Below are positions 52,301 through 60,820 of a stretch of DNA of 64,000 nt, piece by piece (positions within the stretch are counted from its first letter, which is position 1; each line of letters starts with the position of its first letter). Location of the stretch: the NCBI GenBank assembly GCA_015059905.1, contig SUZN01000003.1:1-64000 (forward strand). The letters run 5' to 3'. Source of the stretch: Rikenellaceae bacterium (GTDB lineage Bacteria > Bacteroidota > Bacteroidia > Bacteroidales > Rikenellaceae). A model generated the notes under the pieces. That model did not search any database. It saw only the letters and a list, made by a program, of their open reading frames with translations, and had not been told where the DNA came from. The translations under genes were made by a program, and so were the position numbers.

Positions 52301-53558
52301 ACTTCTTGTTGAATACACCATCGTTGCCATTAAGGTATGAAGGAACGAAGATAACCTTCACGTTAGAGTTTGCACTCTCCAATACGCTACCGTTAATTGC
52401 GCGCGAGATAGAGTCCCACTCTGCATTCTCAAGGTAGTGAGTAGAGTGCTTCCACTGCTTCTCGTCGATTGGCTGTGAAGCATCCTCCATATGGCGAACC
52501 AAGTCAGCGCGTGCGCCGTTGTTAGCTGCAGGCACCATAACGTAAGCCAAAATCTCGCGGTCGAGGTTGAATGAAGCCAAACGCTTCAAAGACTCCATAA
52601 ACACATCGAGACCCTTGTTGCGGAACTCATAGCGACCGCTTGTAGCGATGATGAGTGGCTCCTTCTCGAACTTGTGCTGCAAGCAAGCCTCCGCTACGTC
52701 AATCATAGCCTTGCGAGCCTCGGCACGCTTTGCTGAAAGTTCCTTGCCCTCCCATACGAAGTCGTTCTCGAAACCGTTAGGAGTGATGTGGGTAACCTCA
52801 CGACCGAGCAAGTACTTACACTCGTTAGCTGTGATGTCGCTCACTGTAAGGAATGCATCGTGGTACAGAGCAGCCATCTTCTCGATAGAGTGCTTTGCCA
52901 TCACGTTGAAACGGCGAGCCAAATCATCTGCGTTGAACTTGTGAAGGTCAGAGTAGAGCGAAAGACCGTTACCTGCGATGCAACGACCCGCTACAGTTGC
53001 GTGTGTAGTGAAGACAGTTGCTACATATGGAGAGTTCTTACGCAAGTACAAACCACCCGATGCAGTCATCCACTCGTGGAAGTGAGCTACGACCTTGTCT
53101 GTTGGCTTGCAGATATTCTCAACGTATGACTTGATTACCAGACCAGCTGCGTGACCAAACAACACAGGCTCGATGTAATCCCACTGACCAGAGATTGAAT
53201 CAACGTGGTAATCCTCCCACAAATGCTTCAAAACCTCATCCTTCTGTGAAATCATCGACTTGAAATCAATCAGAATAGCGATTGGGCTACCTGCAATATT
53301 CCAACGACCAATGCGCACACGGATACCCTCTGCATAGAGGTTCTCACGCCACGCTGTAAAGAGTGTGTCATCGGCCTTGAACTCTGGATTTGGCTGCTCG
53401 TGCATCAAATCTGGACCAATAACAACATAGTTGTCGCCCATCTGCTTACCGACGGTCAACGCTTTGGTGGCAATCACGGTGTGGATACCTCCCACCTTGT
53501 TACACACCTCCCAACTCACCTCAAAAAGATGGTCGGGCATCTGAAATGTTGTATTCAT
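49311..53558 (-). CDS. GT3-type glycogen synthase fused to alpha-glucan phosphorylase
   Basis: This 1415-residue protein joins two opposing activities. Residues about 1-545 are a GT3-like glycogen synthase ([50 protein letters not shown]). After a linker, about 585-680 is a DUF3417-like segment ([20 protein letters not shown]), and about 690-1310 a GT35 phosphorylase ([35 protein letters not shown]) with the PLP lysine in [13 protein letters not shown]. A C-terminal beta-sandwich of about 100 residues ends the chain. The same fusion occurs in other Bacteroidetes. It heads the glycogen operon and suggests that synthesis and breakdown are kept in one complex. Confidence 0.93.
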   Translation of the reverse strand: [1415 protein letters not shown]

Positions 53559-53631
53559 AAAACAATATATTAATTAATATCATTCTAATATATATAAGGT
53601 ATGGCTTCTGCATACCATAAATAATGCGCCG

Positions 53632-53639
53632 CAAAGATA
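53632..53639 (-). promoter_or_regulatory. -7 element of the glycogen operon
   Basis: TATCTTTG on the minus strand, about 74 bp before the ATG at 53558; a TTG lies 22 bases upstream (53662-53664), slightly long spacing. Confidence 0.5.
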
Positions 53640-53800
53640 ATACTTTATATTTATATTTCAGCAATTTATAGCGAGTTAAAACGCCTTAATAAAATAATTT
53701 AATAATAATTTAACATTTTTTATTAACTCCCACTTCATCGCCTTTCTATCAAAATATGCTCCACACTATCACGAGATGCCATTTTCACACAAAATCAAGC

Positions 53801-53833
53801 AAAAAGCCCCGACTTGTACTACAAATCGGAGCT
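53801..53833 (-). terminator. terminator after the GH43 gene
   Basis: AGCTCCGATTTGTA and its partner TACAAGTCGGGGCT pair on the minus strand (53805-53833, one mismatch), followed by T5. Confidence 0.8.
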
Positions 53834-53855
53834 ATAAATCAAACTTATAATGGCT

Positions 53856-54932
53856 CTATTTTTCGGCCACGCTCTTCGCCGTGCGGGGTGTTCCCGAAGG
53901 CTTTGGTAGAGGCGTAGAGTGTGGCAGCGGCTTGCCAAATACGGGATAACCGTTCTTATCCCAATCGAAACGCTGCGCGTGAGGCTTGCGAGGCTCTGCA
54001 TCATCGGTTGTGTGGCGTGCGTGATAGAGGATATAATACTCCTTACCATCGGGCGATACGAAGAAACTGTTATGACCCGTGCTATACATTCCATTTTCGG
54101 GCGCCTGCTTAAACAAAGGCTCCTGCGCCTTCTTCCACGATGCAGGATCGAGCAAATCGGCATCAGCACTCGCAGTCAGACATCCGAGGGCGTAATATGG
54201 TGTCCAGCAACCACTTGCAGAATAAATAACGTGTATCAACTTACCATCGGGGCTCTTCAACGGCTGAGGACCCTCGTTCACATATATAATATATGGGGGT
54301 GTCCAGCCCTCAGGGTTTTTATACTCTCGCTCCCACTCAAGCTCTGGCATAGAGATTTTCACTCGCTCCGAGCCTAATGTCCAAGGGTTAGCCATACGGG
54401 CAATATAAATACACTGCGTCTCGGTATCCACGCGGCGTGTCTGCCAACCCGACCACACCATATAAAGTTCTCCATTATGCTCGAACAGCGAACCATCGAT
54501 TGCCCAATTGTTATCTGGGTCAGTACTGATGCGTCCCTTCATCACAAACTCACCCTCCAAAGGACATTTACTGTCATTTTCAAGCACATACAGCTGATGA
54601 TTATCAGTATTTCCATCGTCAGCAGCGTAATAGATATACCACTTGCCGTTAAAATTATGAATTTCAGGAGCCCACAAATCCTTTGAGTTGGATGGGTCAG
54701 TTGGCACCCAAACCGTCTTGCGCTCGGCATTTTTCAGGTCAGTAATATCCTTTGTTTTCCACACCTGCAAATCATTCTGCGTTGTGTGCATATAATAATA
54801 GTATCCATCGTGCCAGATAGCCCAAGGGTCAGGACCATCGGGAAGAAGTGGATTAGTAAAGGTCTCCACGACCTTATCGCCACAACCACACAAGGTTAGA
54901 AGCGCAAAAGCAAATGTTAAAATTCTTTTCAT
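53856..54932 (-). CDS. GH43-family glycosidase lipoprotein
   Basis: The 358-residue product has a lipoprotein signal (MKRILTFAFALLTLCGCGDK, Cys17 region) and a five-bladed propeller of the GH43 type. Candidate catalytic residues are the base Asp in LPDGPDPWAIWHDGYYYYMH (near 35), the pKa-modulating Asp in NWAIDGSLFEHNGELYMVWSG and the acid Glu in VNEGPQPLKSPDGKLIHVIYSASG. Family members cut arabinosides, xylosides or galactans. It is 20 bp downstream of hemW in the same direction and ends at a strong terminator. Anchored to the outer membrane or facing the periplasm, it would act on plant or host glycan oligomers. Confidence 0.88.
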   Translation of the reverse strand: MKRILTFAFALLTLCGCGDKVVETFTNPLLPDGPDPWAIWHDGYYYYMHTTQNDLQVWKTKDITDLKNAERKTVWVPTDPSNSKDLWAPEIHNFNGKWYIYYAADDGNTDNHQLYVLENDSKCPLEGEFVMKGRISTDPDNNWAIDGSLFEHNGELYMVWSGWQTRRVDTETQCIYIARMANPWTLGSERVKISMPELEWEREYKNPEGWTPPYIIYVNEGPQPLKSPDGKLIHVIYSASGCWTPYYALGCLTASADADLLDPASWKKAQEPLFKQAPENGMYSTGHNSFFVSPDGKEYYILYHARHTTDDAEPRKPHAQRFDWDKNGYPVFGKPLPHSTPLPKPSGTPRTAKSVAEK

Positions 54933-54952
54933 AATTAGATTATTTTAAGGAT

Positions 54953-56065
54953 TTATACTTCAAACAGTGACTCAATTACCGCATCCGAAATCAGAAACTT
55001 ATCAGCAGGAATAGCCGCCCTATCACCATCAAACACCACATCGCCCGACTCACTCCATCGACTCAATATGCTCTTCACTCTCTCCGCACGCACATTGCCA
55101 AAACGCTCGCGCAAAAAGGCTAAATCGACGCCCTCGACACATCGCAACGAAGTCATCAGATACTCATTCAATCTGTCGCGCTCGGTCAAATGCTCCACAA
55201 CATACTCCCTTGCAGAGATATACTCCTCAACGCTCTGCTCAACATAGTGGCGCTCACGCCCATTGAACGAGTGCGCCCCCGCACCAATACCGAGATACTC
55301 CACTCCGTGCCAATAAGATGCATTATGCTGCGCGCGATAGCCTGGCAGAGCATAGTTCGACACCTCATAATGCTCATAACCCGCCGCCGTAAGCCTCTGG
55401 TGCAACAGCGCAAACTCACGCTCGCTCTGCTCCTCCTCGACTTCGCGCATCTCGCCACGAGCGAGCCTGCGACCAAAGGCTGTATTTGGCTCAATCGTAA
55501 GATGATAAGCAGAGATATGCTTTACACCCAAAGACAACGCCTTATCAATATTTTTCTCCAAGACATCCTCACCAAAACCATCCACACCAAAAATCAAATC
55601 TATCGTGATATTCTCAACTCCCGCATCCTGCAAACGCCTGACAACATCCACAGCCTCCTGCGCCGAGTGACGACGATTCATCATCTTCAGCTCCCTATCG
55701 TCAAACGACTGCACACCAAGACTCACACGGTTAATCGCCGTACGCCTTAAAGCCGCCACATATTCCGCTGTCACATCGTCGGGATTAGCCTCCACAGTTA
55801 TCTCTCCCACCCCTTCGCAATTCCACAAATTGGCAGCGTGCAAAATCAACTGTTGGAGTTTATCGGGATTGAGCAACGAAGGTGTACCTCCGCCAAAATA
55901 TATAGTACCGATTTGTTTGTCATTCAGAAAATTACGTTGCTCCTCCAACTCCTTGTGCATAGCCTCCACCACCCCATCGAGCAACTCAAGTCGAGCCACA
56001 CGAAAAAAGTCGCAATAGGCGCAGATGCGCTTACAAAACGGAATATGGAAATATAATCCAGCCAT
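54953..56065 (-). CDS. hemW: HemW-type radical SAM protein
   Basis: The 370-residue protein has the radical SAM cluster site C11-x3-C15-x2-C18 in FCKRICAYCDFF, GGGTPS near 59-64, EANPD and the HemW-type C-terminal domain with LMTSLRCVEGVDL. The His and Cys pattern is that of HemW, a haem chaperone long annotated as oxygen-independent coproporphyrinogen oxidase; the latter enzyme has an extra N-terminal region and a fourth Cys (CxxxCxxCxC), and here the last position is Phe. It has its own promoter at 56073-56102 and leads a two-gene run with the GH43 gene. Confidence 0.92.
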   Translation of the reverse strand: MAGLYFHIPFCKRICAYCDFFRVARLELLDGVVEAMHKELEEQRNFLNDKQIGTIYFGGGTPSLLNPDKLQQLILHAANLWNCEGVGEITVEANPDDVTAEYVAALRRTAINRVSLGVQSFDDRELKMMNRRHSAQEAVDVVRRLQDAGVENITIDLIFGVDGFGEDVLEKNIDKALSLGVKHISAYHLTIEPNTAFGRRLARGEMREVEEEQSEREFALLHQRLTAAGYEHYEVSNYALPGYRAQHNASYWHGVEYLGIGAGAHSFNGRERHYVEQSVEEYISAREYVVEHLTERDRLNEYLMTSLRCVEGVDLAFLRERFGNVRAERVKSILSRWSESGDVVFDGDRAAIPADKFLISDAVIESLFEV

Positions 56066-56072
56066 CGTGATA

Positions 56073-56102
56073 CAAATTTAGAATTCAAAATTCAAAATTC
56101 AA
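56073..56102 (-). promoter_or_regulatory. hemW promoter
   Basis: On the minus strand TTG (56100-56102), 19 bases, TAAATTTG (56073-56080). The -33 lies within a run of ATTCAAA repeats. Confidence 0.7.
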
Positions 56103-56317
56103 AATTTTCATTCCACCAACCGCCATCACGCACGAATAAAATCACCATTCTTTGCCAATAAAATGCAACCAAAACAATACATTTTGTTTCAGTTTTGTCC
56201 AACTGGCATATTTAATGTTATCTTTTTGTTAAAATTATGTGTTATTGATTTCACAATTCAAATACTTTGTTTATATTTGTAGCGCTGAAAAAAGGGCTAA
56301 AAGAAAAGTGAGTCAAA

Positions 56318-56392
56318 ATGAGTAGGCAACACGGTCGCAACAACGACCGCAAAAGGTGCAAAAGAAGAAGTTTAACTAAATATTTTTTGTAA
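56318..56392 (+). CDS. possible 24-residue basic leader peptide before pckA
   Basis: ATG at 56318 opens a 24-codon ORF ending TAA at 56390-56392, four bases before the pckA ATG. Eleven of 24 residues are Arg, Lys or His, including four AGA/AGG codons; the ORF contains a CGGTCG/CGACCG hairpin (56332-56349). It may couple translation to pckA or sense Arg supply; it could also be chance. Confidence 0.3.
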   Translation: MSRQHGRNNDRKRCKRRSLTKYFL

Positions 56393-56396
56393 AATT

Positions 56397-58004
56397 ATGG
56401 CAAAGATTGATTTGACAAAGTACGGTATCACCGGCACAACAGAGGTGGTTTACAACCCTTCTTACGATGAGCTCTTCCGCGAGGAGACAAAGGCAGGCTT
56501 GACTGGTTTCGACAAGGGTGTTGTAACCGAGATGGGTGCTGTAAACGTAATGACAGGTGTTTACACAGGTCGTTCACCTAAGGATAAGTTCTTCGTAATG
56601 GACGAGACTTCAAAGGACACTATCTGGTGGACTTCAGAGGAGTACAAGAACGACAACAAGCCTGTAACACAGGAGGCTTGGGCAGAGTTGAAGGCTTTGG
56701 CTTCAAAGGAGCTCTCAAACAAGAAGCTCTATGTTGTTGATACTTTCTGCGGTGCTAACGAGAACTCACGTCTTAAGATCCGCTTCATTATGGAGGTGGC
56801 TTGGCAGGCACACTTTGTAAAGAATATGTTCATCCGTCCTACTGACGCTGAGTTGGAGGTTTACGGTGAGCCAGATTTCGTAGTATTGAACGCTTCAAAG
56901 GCAAAGGTTGAGAACTACAAGGAGCTCGGCTTGAACTCTGAGACTGCAGTTGTATTCAACCTCACTGAGAAGATGCAGGTTATCATCAACACTTGGTATG
57001 GTGGTGAGATGAAGAAGGGTATGTTCTCATATATGAACTACCTCCTCCCATTGAAGGGTATGGCTTCAATGCACTGCTCTGCTAACACTAACGAGAAGGG
57101 CGAGACAGCTATCTTCTTCGGTCTTTCAGGTACAGGTAAGACTACCCTTTCAACAGATCCAAAGCGTCAGCTTATCGGTGACGACGAGCACGGTTGGGAC
57201 GACGAGGGCGTATTCAACTTCGAGGGCGGTTGCTACGCAAAGGTTATCAACCTTTCAAAGGAGAACGAGCCAGACATCTGGAACGCTATCCGTCGCAACG
57301 CACTTTTGGAGAACGTAACAGTTGATGAGGCTACTGGCAAGATCGACTTCGCTGATAAGTCAGTTACAGAGAACACTCGTGTATCTTACCCAATCTACCA
57401 CATCGACAACATCGTTAAGGGTGTATCAAAGGCTCCTGCTGCAAAGAAGGTTATCTTCCTTTCAGCTGACGCATTCGGTGTATTGCCTCCAGTATCTATC
57501 TTGACTCCAGAGCAGACTAAGTACTACTTCCTCTCTGGTTTCACAGCTAAGTTGGCTGGTACAGAGCGCGGTATCACTGAGCCTACTCCAACATTCTCTG
57601 CTTGCTTCGGTGCTGCATTCCTTTCATTGCACCCAACAAAGTACGGCGAGGAGTTGGTTAAGAAGATGGAGGCATCAGGCGCAACTGCTTACCTCGTGAA
57701 CACAGGTTGGAACGGTACTGGCAAGCGTATCTCTATCAAGGATACACGCGGTATCATCGACGCTATCTTGGACGGTTCAATCGACAAGGCAGAGACAAAG
57801 CAGATTCCTATCTTCGACTTCAAGGTTCCAACAGCTCTTCCAGGTGTTGATCCAGCTATCTTGGATCCACGCGACACTTACGCTGACGCTGCTCAGTGGC
57901 AGGTTAAGGCTGAGGATTTGGCTACTCGTTTCATCAAGAACTTCGCGAAGTTCACTGGTAACGAGGAGGGCAAGAAGTTGGTTGCTGCTGGTCCACAGTT
58001 GTAA
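56397..58004 (+). CDS. pckA: phosphoenolpyruvate carboxykinase (ATP)
   Basis: The 535-residue enzyme has the ATP-type signature: GRSPKDKF (near 60-67), [25 protein letters not shown], the P-loop [11 protein letters not shown] (near 241-251), [21 protein letters not shown] with metal-binding residues, and NTGWNGTG. It converts oxaloacetate and ATP to PEP; in Bacteroidales it often runs in the carboxylating direction to make ATP and succinate. Codon use is very narrow (GCT, ACA, AAG, GAG, TCA), the strongest bias in the window, as for a highly expressed gene. It is monocistronic with a strong terminator. Confidence 0.98.
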   Translation: MAKIDLTKYGITGTTEVVYNPSYDELFREETKAGLTGFDKGVVTEMGAVNVMTGVYTGRSPKDKFFVMDETSKDTIWWTSEEYKNDNKPVTQEAWAELKALASKELSNKKLYVVDTFCGANENSRLKIRFIMEVAWQAHFVKNMFIRPTDAELEVYGEPDFVVLNASKAKVENYKELGLNSETAVVFNLTEKMQVIINTWYGGEMKKGMFSYMNYLLPLKGMASMHCSANTNEKGETAIFFGLSGTGKTTLSTDPKRQLIGDDEHGWDDEGVFNFEGGCYAKVINLSKENEPDIWNAIRRNALLENVTVDEATGKIDFADKSVTENTRVSYPIYHIDNIVKGVSKAPAAKKVIFLSADAFGVLPPVSILTPEQTKYYFLSGFTAKLAGTERGITEPTPTFSACFGAAFLSLHPTKYGEELVKKMEASGATAYLVNTGWNGTGKRISIKDTRGIIDAILDGSIDKAETKQIPIFDFKVPTALPGVDPAILDPRDTYADAAQWQVKAEDLATRFIKNFAKFTGNEEGKKLVAAGPQL

Positions 58005-58026
58005 TTCAACAGATTGCAATAAAGCA

Positions 58027-58060
58027 AATAGGTTGCCCCGAGGGACAACCTATTTTTTTT
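58027..58060 (+). terminator. pckA terminator
   Basis: AATAGGTTG (58027-58035) pairs with CAACCTATT (58046-58054), followed by T8. Confidence 0.92.
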
Positions 58061-58108
58061 GTATATTTATATCATTTCAAGGAGCATAAGCGACTCGCTA
58101 ATCTCAAT

Positions 58109-58148
58109 AAAAAAAATGGGTCGCCCGACCTTTTGGTCAGACAACCCA
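58109..58148 (-). terminator. terminator of the DUF4332 gene
   Basis: On the minus strand TGGGTTGTCTGACC and GGTCGGGCGACCCA pair around AAAA (a few mismatches), followed by T8. Confidence 0.8.
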
Positions 58149-58172
58149 CAATTTTATTAGCTCGGGAGAGAA

Positions 58173-58580
58173 TTAGTAAGTCACAACAGGCTCCATCTCC
58201 TTTGCCTGGTCGATCATCTTCTGCAACTCGCTCTCGCTTGGAACGCGGTTTACGAGGTTCTTCGCAGCGTTTACCTCCTCCATCTTTGCCTGAAGGTTAG
58301 CAGCTACGCGGTGACGGAACTCCTTAACTGTATCAACACCAGCAGCCTCCAACAACTCTGCAAACTGTGGACCTACGCCCTTGATACGGAATAGGTCAGC
58401 GTGGTTAGTCCAACGAAGAATCAACTTCTCGCTAATCTCTGTCTTCTCTGCCATCTCCTTACGACCCTTTGCAGTAGCGCACGCAGCCAACAAATCCTCA
58501 ACTGTCTTTACGCCTGCAGCCTCCAACTTCGCAGCATAAGCCTCGCCTACGCCCTCGATCTCGATAATTTTATAAGCCAT
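58173..58580 (-). CDS. DUF4332-type helix-hairpin-helix protein
   Basis: This 135-residue protein has two helix-hairpin-helix units: IEGVGEAYAAKLEAAGVKTV (near 8-27) and IKGVGPQFAELLEAAGVDTV (near 64-83), the second repeating the first, as in DUF4332 proteins. Such motifs usually bind the DNA backbone without base choice, but the cellular role here is unknown. Codon use is biased like that of pckA, which suggests high expression. It is a single-gene transcript, facing pckA tail to tail. Confidence 0.88.
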   Translation of the reverse strand: MAYKIIEIEGVGEAYAAKLEAAGVKTVEDLLAACATAKGRKEMAEKTEISEKLILRWTNHADLFRIKGVGPQFAELLEAAGVDTVKEFRHRVAANLQAKMEEVNAAKNLVNRVPSESELQKMIDQAKEMEPVVTY

Positions 58581-58680
58581 CTCTCTATTTTTTTAGGTTA
58601 ATATTGTTTTCCTGACTTCAAATTTAATAAAAATTTCTATTCTTCACACTCACTCACTCGATTTTTTTCTTAATTCTGCG

Positions 58681-59892
58681 CTACTCAACTATCAGCAACG
58701 ACGAGTCGCCATACGAGAGGAAACGGAAACCATTCTCCAGCGCATAGTCATACATTCGGCGCCAATCATCACCCACATACGCCGACACAAGCAGCAAAAG
58801 CGTAGATTTTGGCTGATGGAAATTCGTAATGATACGCTTCACAATGCGAAACTTAAAGCCCAGCGGAGTAATCATAATCTGCGTTGCAGCCTTCAGACGC
58901 TCCAGACCGTTAGCACGCATATAACCGATCAAATCCTCCAGCACATCACGTCCCGAATAATCGGCTGGAATATCATAAGCCTCCCACTGCCCTATCACTC
59001 GCTCCATATCGGGCTTACCGCCCTGACGCACACGCCATCCCAGCACAGGCAGCGACTCCAATGTACGCACCGACGTAGTGCCGACAGCCGTAATATCGCC
59101 AATATGCGAGAGCAGACGCTCAAGAGTAGAGAGTCTCACCTCAAAATGCTCGGTGTGCATAGGGTGCTGCGTAGCATCATCGCTCTTTACGGGAAGGAAT
59201 GTACCCGCACCAACGTGCAGCGTGACCTCCCCGAACTCATAACCCGACTGCTGCATCTGCGCTATCAGCTCTGGAGTGAAGTGCAGTCCCGCAGTAGGGG
59301 CAGCCACCGAGCCCTCGAACTTGGAATATACGGTTTGGTAACGTGTGAGGTCGATATCCTCACTCTCACGGTTGAGATATGGCGGGATAGGAATACGACC
59401 CAGGTGCTCCAGCAACTGACCGAAGGTTAAAGGTGCATCCCACCTAAAACGCACGATATGCTCCCTCTCGCCTCGCTCCACAATCTCGGCTGTAAGCTGA
59501 CGCTCCACGCCCTCGTGGTCGAACTCGATGGAGATGGTGCCCTCCTTCCACTTCTTCAGGTTGCCGACAATACAGCTCCACTCAGTCTCTTCCCTAACGG
59601 CAAAGGCACGCTCATAGTCGGCGGGGCGGTGTGGCTCCAGACAGAAGACCTCGATACGCGCTCCCGAAGGCTTATGCATAATCACACGCGCACGGATAAC
59701 CTTGGTGTTGTTGAACACCAGCATCGAGCCTGCGGGCAGCTCCTCAGCCAAACGACCAAAACGGCTCTCGCTGATTGCGCCATTGCGATAGACCATCAGC
59801 TTCGAGTCGGAACGGTTCTCCAGCGGGAACTTCGCAATGCGCTCATCTGAAAGCGGATAGTCGAAATTATTTATATCAATATGTCTCTCCAT
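58681..59892 (-). CDS. queA: S-adenosylmethionine:tRNA ribosyltransferase-isomerase
   Basis: The 403-residue enzyme has the QueA landmarks: FDYPLSDERIAKFPLENRSDSKL near the start, MLVFNNTKVIRARV, GRIPIPPYLNRESEDID with the following RYQTVYSK, GSVAAPTAGLHFT, and FHQPKSTLLLLVSAYVG. It turns preQ1 at tRNA position 34 into epoxyqueuosine. It is about 50 residues longer than the E. coli enzyme, a length common in Bacteroidetes. It is the last gene of an apbE-lipid kinase-AraC-queA run on the minus strand, 21 bp after the AraC gene. Confidence 0.95.
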   Translation of the reverse strand: MERHIDINNFDYPLSDERIAKFPLENRSDSKLMVYRNGAISESRFGRLAEELPAGSMLVFNNTKVIRARVIMHKPSGARIEVFCLEPHRPADYERAFAVREETEWSCIVGNLKKWKEGTISIEFDHEGVERQLTAEIVERGEREHIVRFRWDAPLTFGQLLEHLGRIPIPPYLNRESEDIDLTRYQTVYSKFEGSVAAPTAGLHFTPELIAQMQQSGYEFGEVTLHVGAGTFLPVKSDDATQHPMHTEHFEVRLSTLERLLSHIGDITAVGTTSVRTLESLPVLGWRVRQGGKPDMERVIGQWEAYDIPADYSGRDVLEDLIGYMRANGLERLKAATQIMITPLGFKFRIVKRIITNFHQPKSTLLLLVSAYVGDDWRRMYDYALENGFRFLSYGDSSLLIVE

Positions 59893-59913
59893 TATTGGGC
59901 TGATTAAATCGGG

Positions 59914-60804
59914 TTACTTGCTCTGACCCTTATATCTTGAAGGCGAGATACCAACTCGTTGCTTGAAATATTTTCCAAAGAATGACTGCGATGGGAAATT
60001 GAGCTGGTCGGATACCTGCTTGATACTAACACCCTGCTGCTTCAACAGCTGCTTGGCGTTGTAAAGTACCACATCGTCAATCACTCGCGAAGCGGTCTTG
60101 CCCCTGAACTTATAACATACCAGCGAAAGGTACTTGGGCGATATTCCGAGTCGTGAAGCGTAATATTCCACTCTGCGCTCTCGCGAATGTTCTATACTCA
60201 ACAACTCCACAAAGCGAGTCATATAGTACTTCGCCTTATCACTCTCGGGCACCGCCTCCACACTTTCTTGGTCGTACTTAACGGTTGAAAGCGAGAGATA
60301 GAAGAATGCCGCCGTAAGCGATGTCACAGCACCCACTCTAAAGCGTATATCGGGATTCTTAGCCACCCTGACCATTTCGGCTACCACCGTATTCATCCTC
60401 TCCGCCAACGATGGTTCAACTTCCACTACACGCAACGTATGCGCCTTCATATCCGCCGCGAGGAAATCCTCTGGCGCGACATCCTTGTCAGCGAGAAAAC
60501 GCCCCTTGAAAAGAACCGCATAACCCCAACACGCCTTGCTTGGTTTAACACGCGTGACAACAGAATCATTTTGGAGCACAAACATATTATTTACACCGAT
60601 GTTATACTGCTCGCCATCGATTGTCATTCGCAGCGTACCACCGCATATTACGCCGACCATAGCGCCCTGCAAGTATGGCACCATGCTCTCGATATTGCGA
60701 AATTCGCTCCATGGTAAAAATCTTACGTTCTCATAATCAATACCATCATATGAGAAAAGTTCCTTCAAAACAGATTGTGAGATGTTACTAGCTTTCGATA
60801 TCAT
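59914..60804 (-). CDS. AraC-family transcriptional regulator
   Basis: The 296-residue protein has an N-terminal cupin-like sensing part (about 20-150, with VICGGTLRMTIDGEQYNIGV), a helical linker and a C-terminal double helix-turn-helix (about 195-290) with YASRLGISPKYLSLVCYKF and DQLNFPSQSFFGKYFKQRVGISPSRYK, the AraC signature. It would bind a small ligand and control a nearby or distant promoter. It lies 16 bp after the lipid kinase gene and 21 bp before queA, so it is likely co-transcribed with housekeeping genes and its target is not obvious. Confidence 0.9.
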   Translation of the reverse strand: MISKASNISQSVLKELFSYDGIDYENVRFLPWSEFRNIESMVPYLQGAMVGVICGGTLRMTIDGEQYNIGVNNMFVLQNDSVVTRVKPSKACWGYAVLFKGRFLADKDVAPEDFLAADMKAHTLRVVEVEPSLAERMNTVVAEMVRVAKNPDIRFRVGAVTSLTAAFFYLSLSTVKYDQESVEAVPESDKAKYYMTRFVELLSIEHSRERRVEYYASRLGISPKYLSLVCYKFRGKTASRVIDDVVLYNAKQLLKQQGVSIKQVSDQLNFPSQSFFGKYFKQRVGISPSRYKGQSK

Positions 60805-60820
60805 AGTTGGTTAAATTGTT

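Larger units (their letters stand above)
56066..56396. other. 331-bp gap between hemW and pckA
   Basis: Carries the hemW promoter, ATTCAAA simple repeats (56083-56104), a pckA -7 element TATATTTG at 56272-56279 and a roughly 110-nt pckA leader with a small ORF. Confidence 0.6.
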
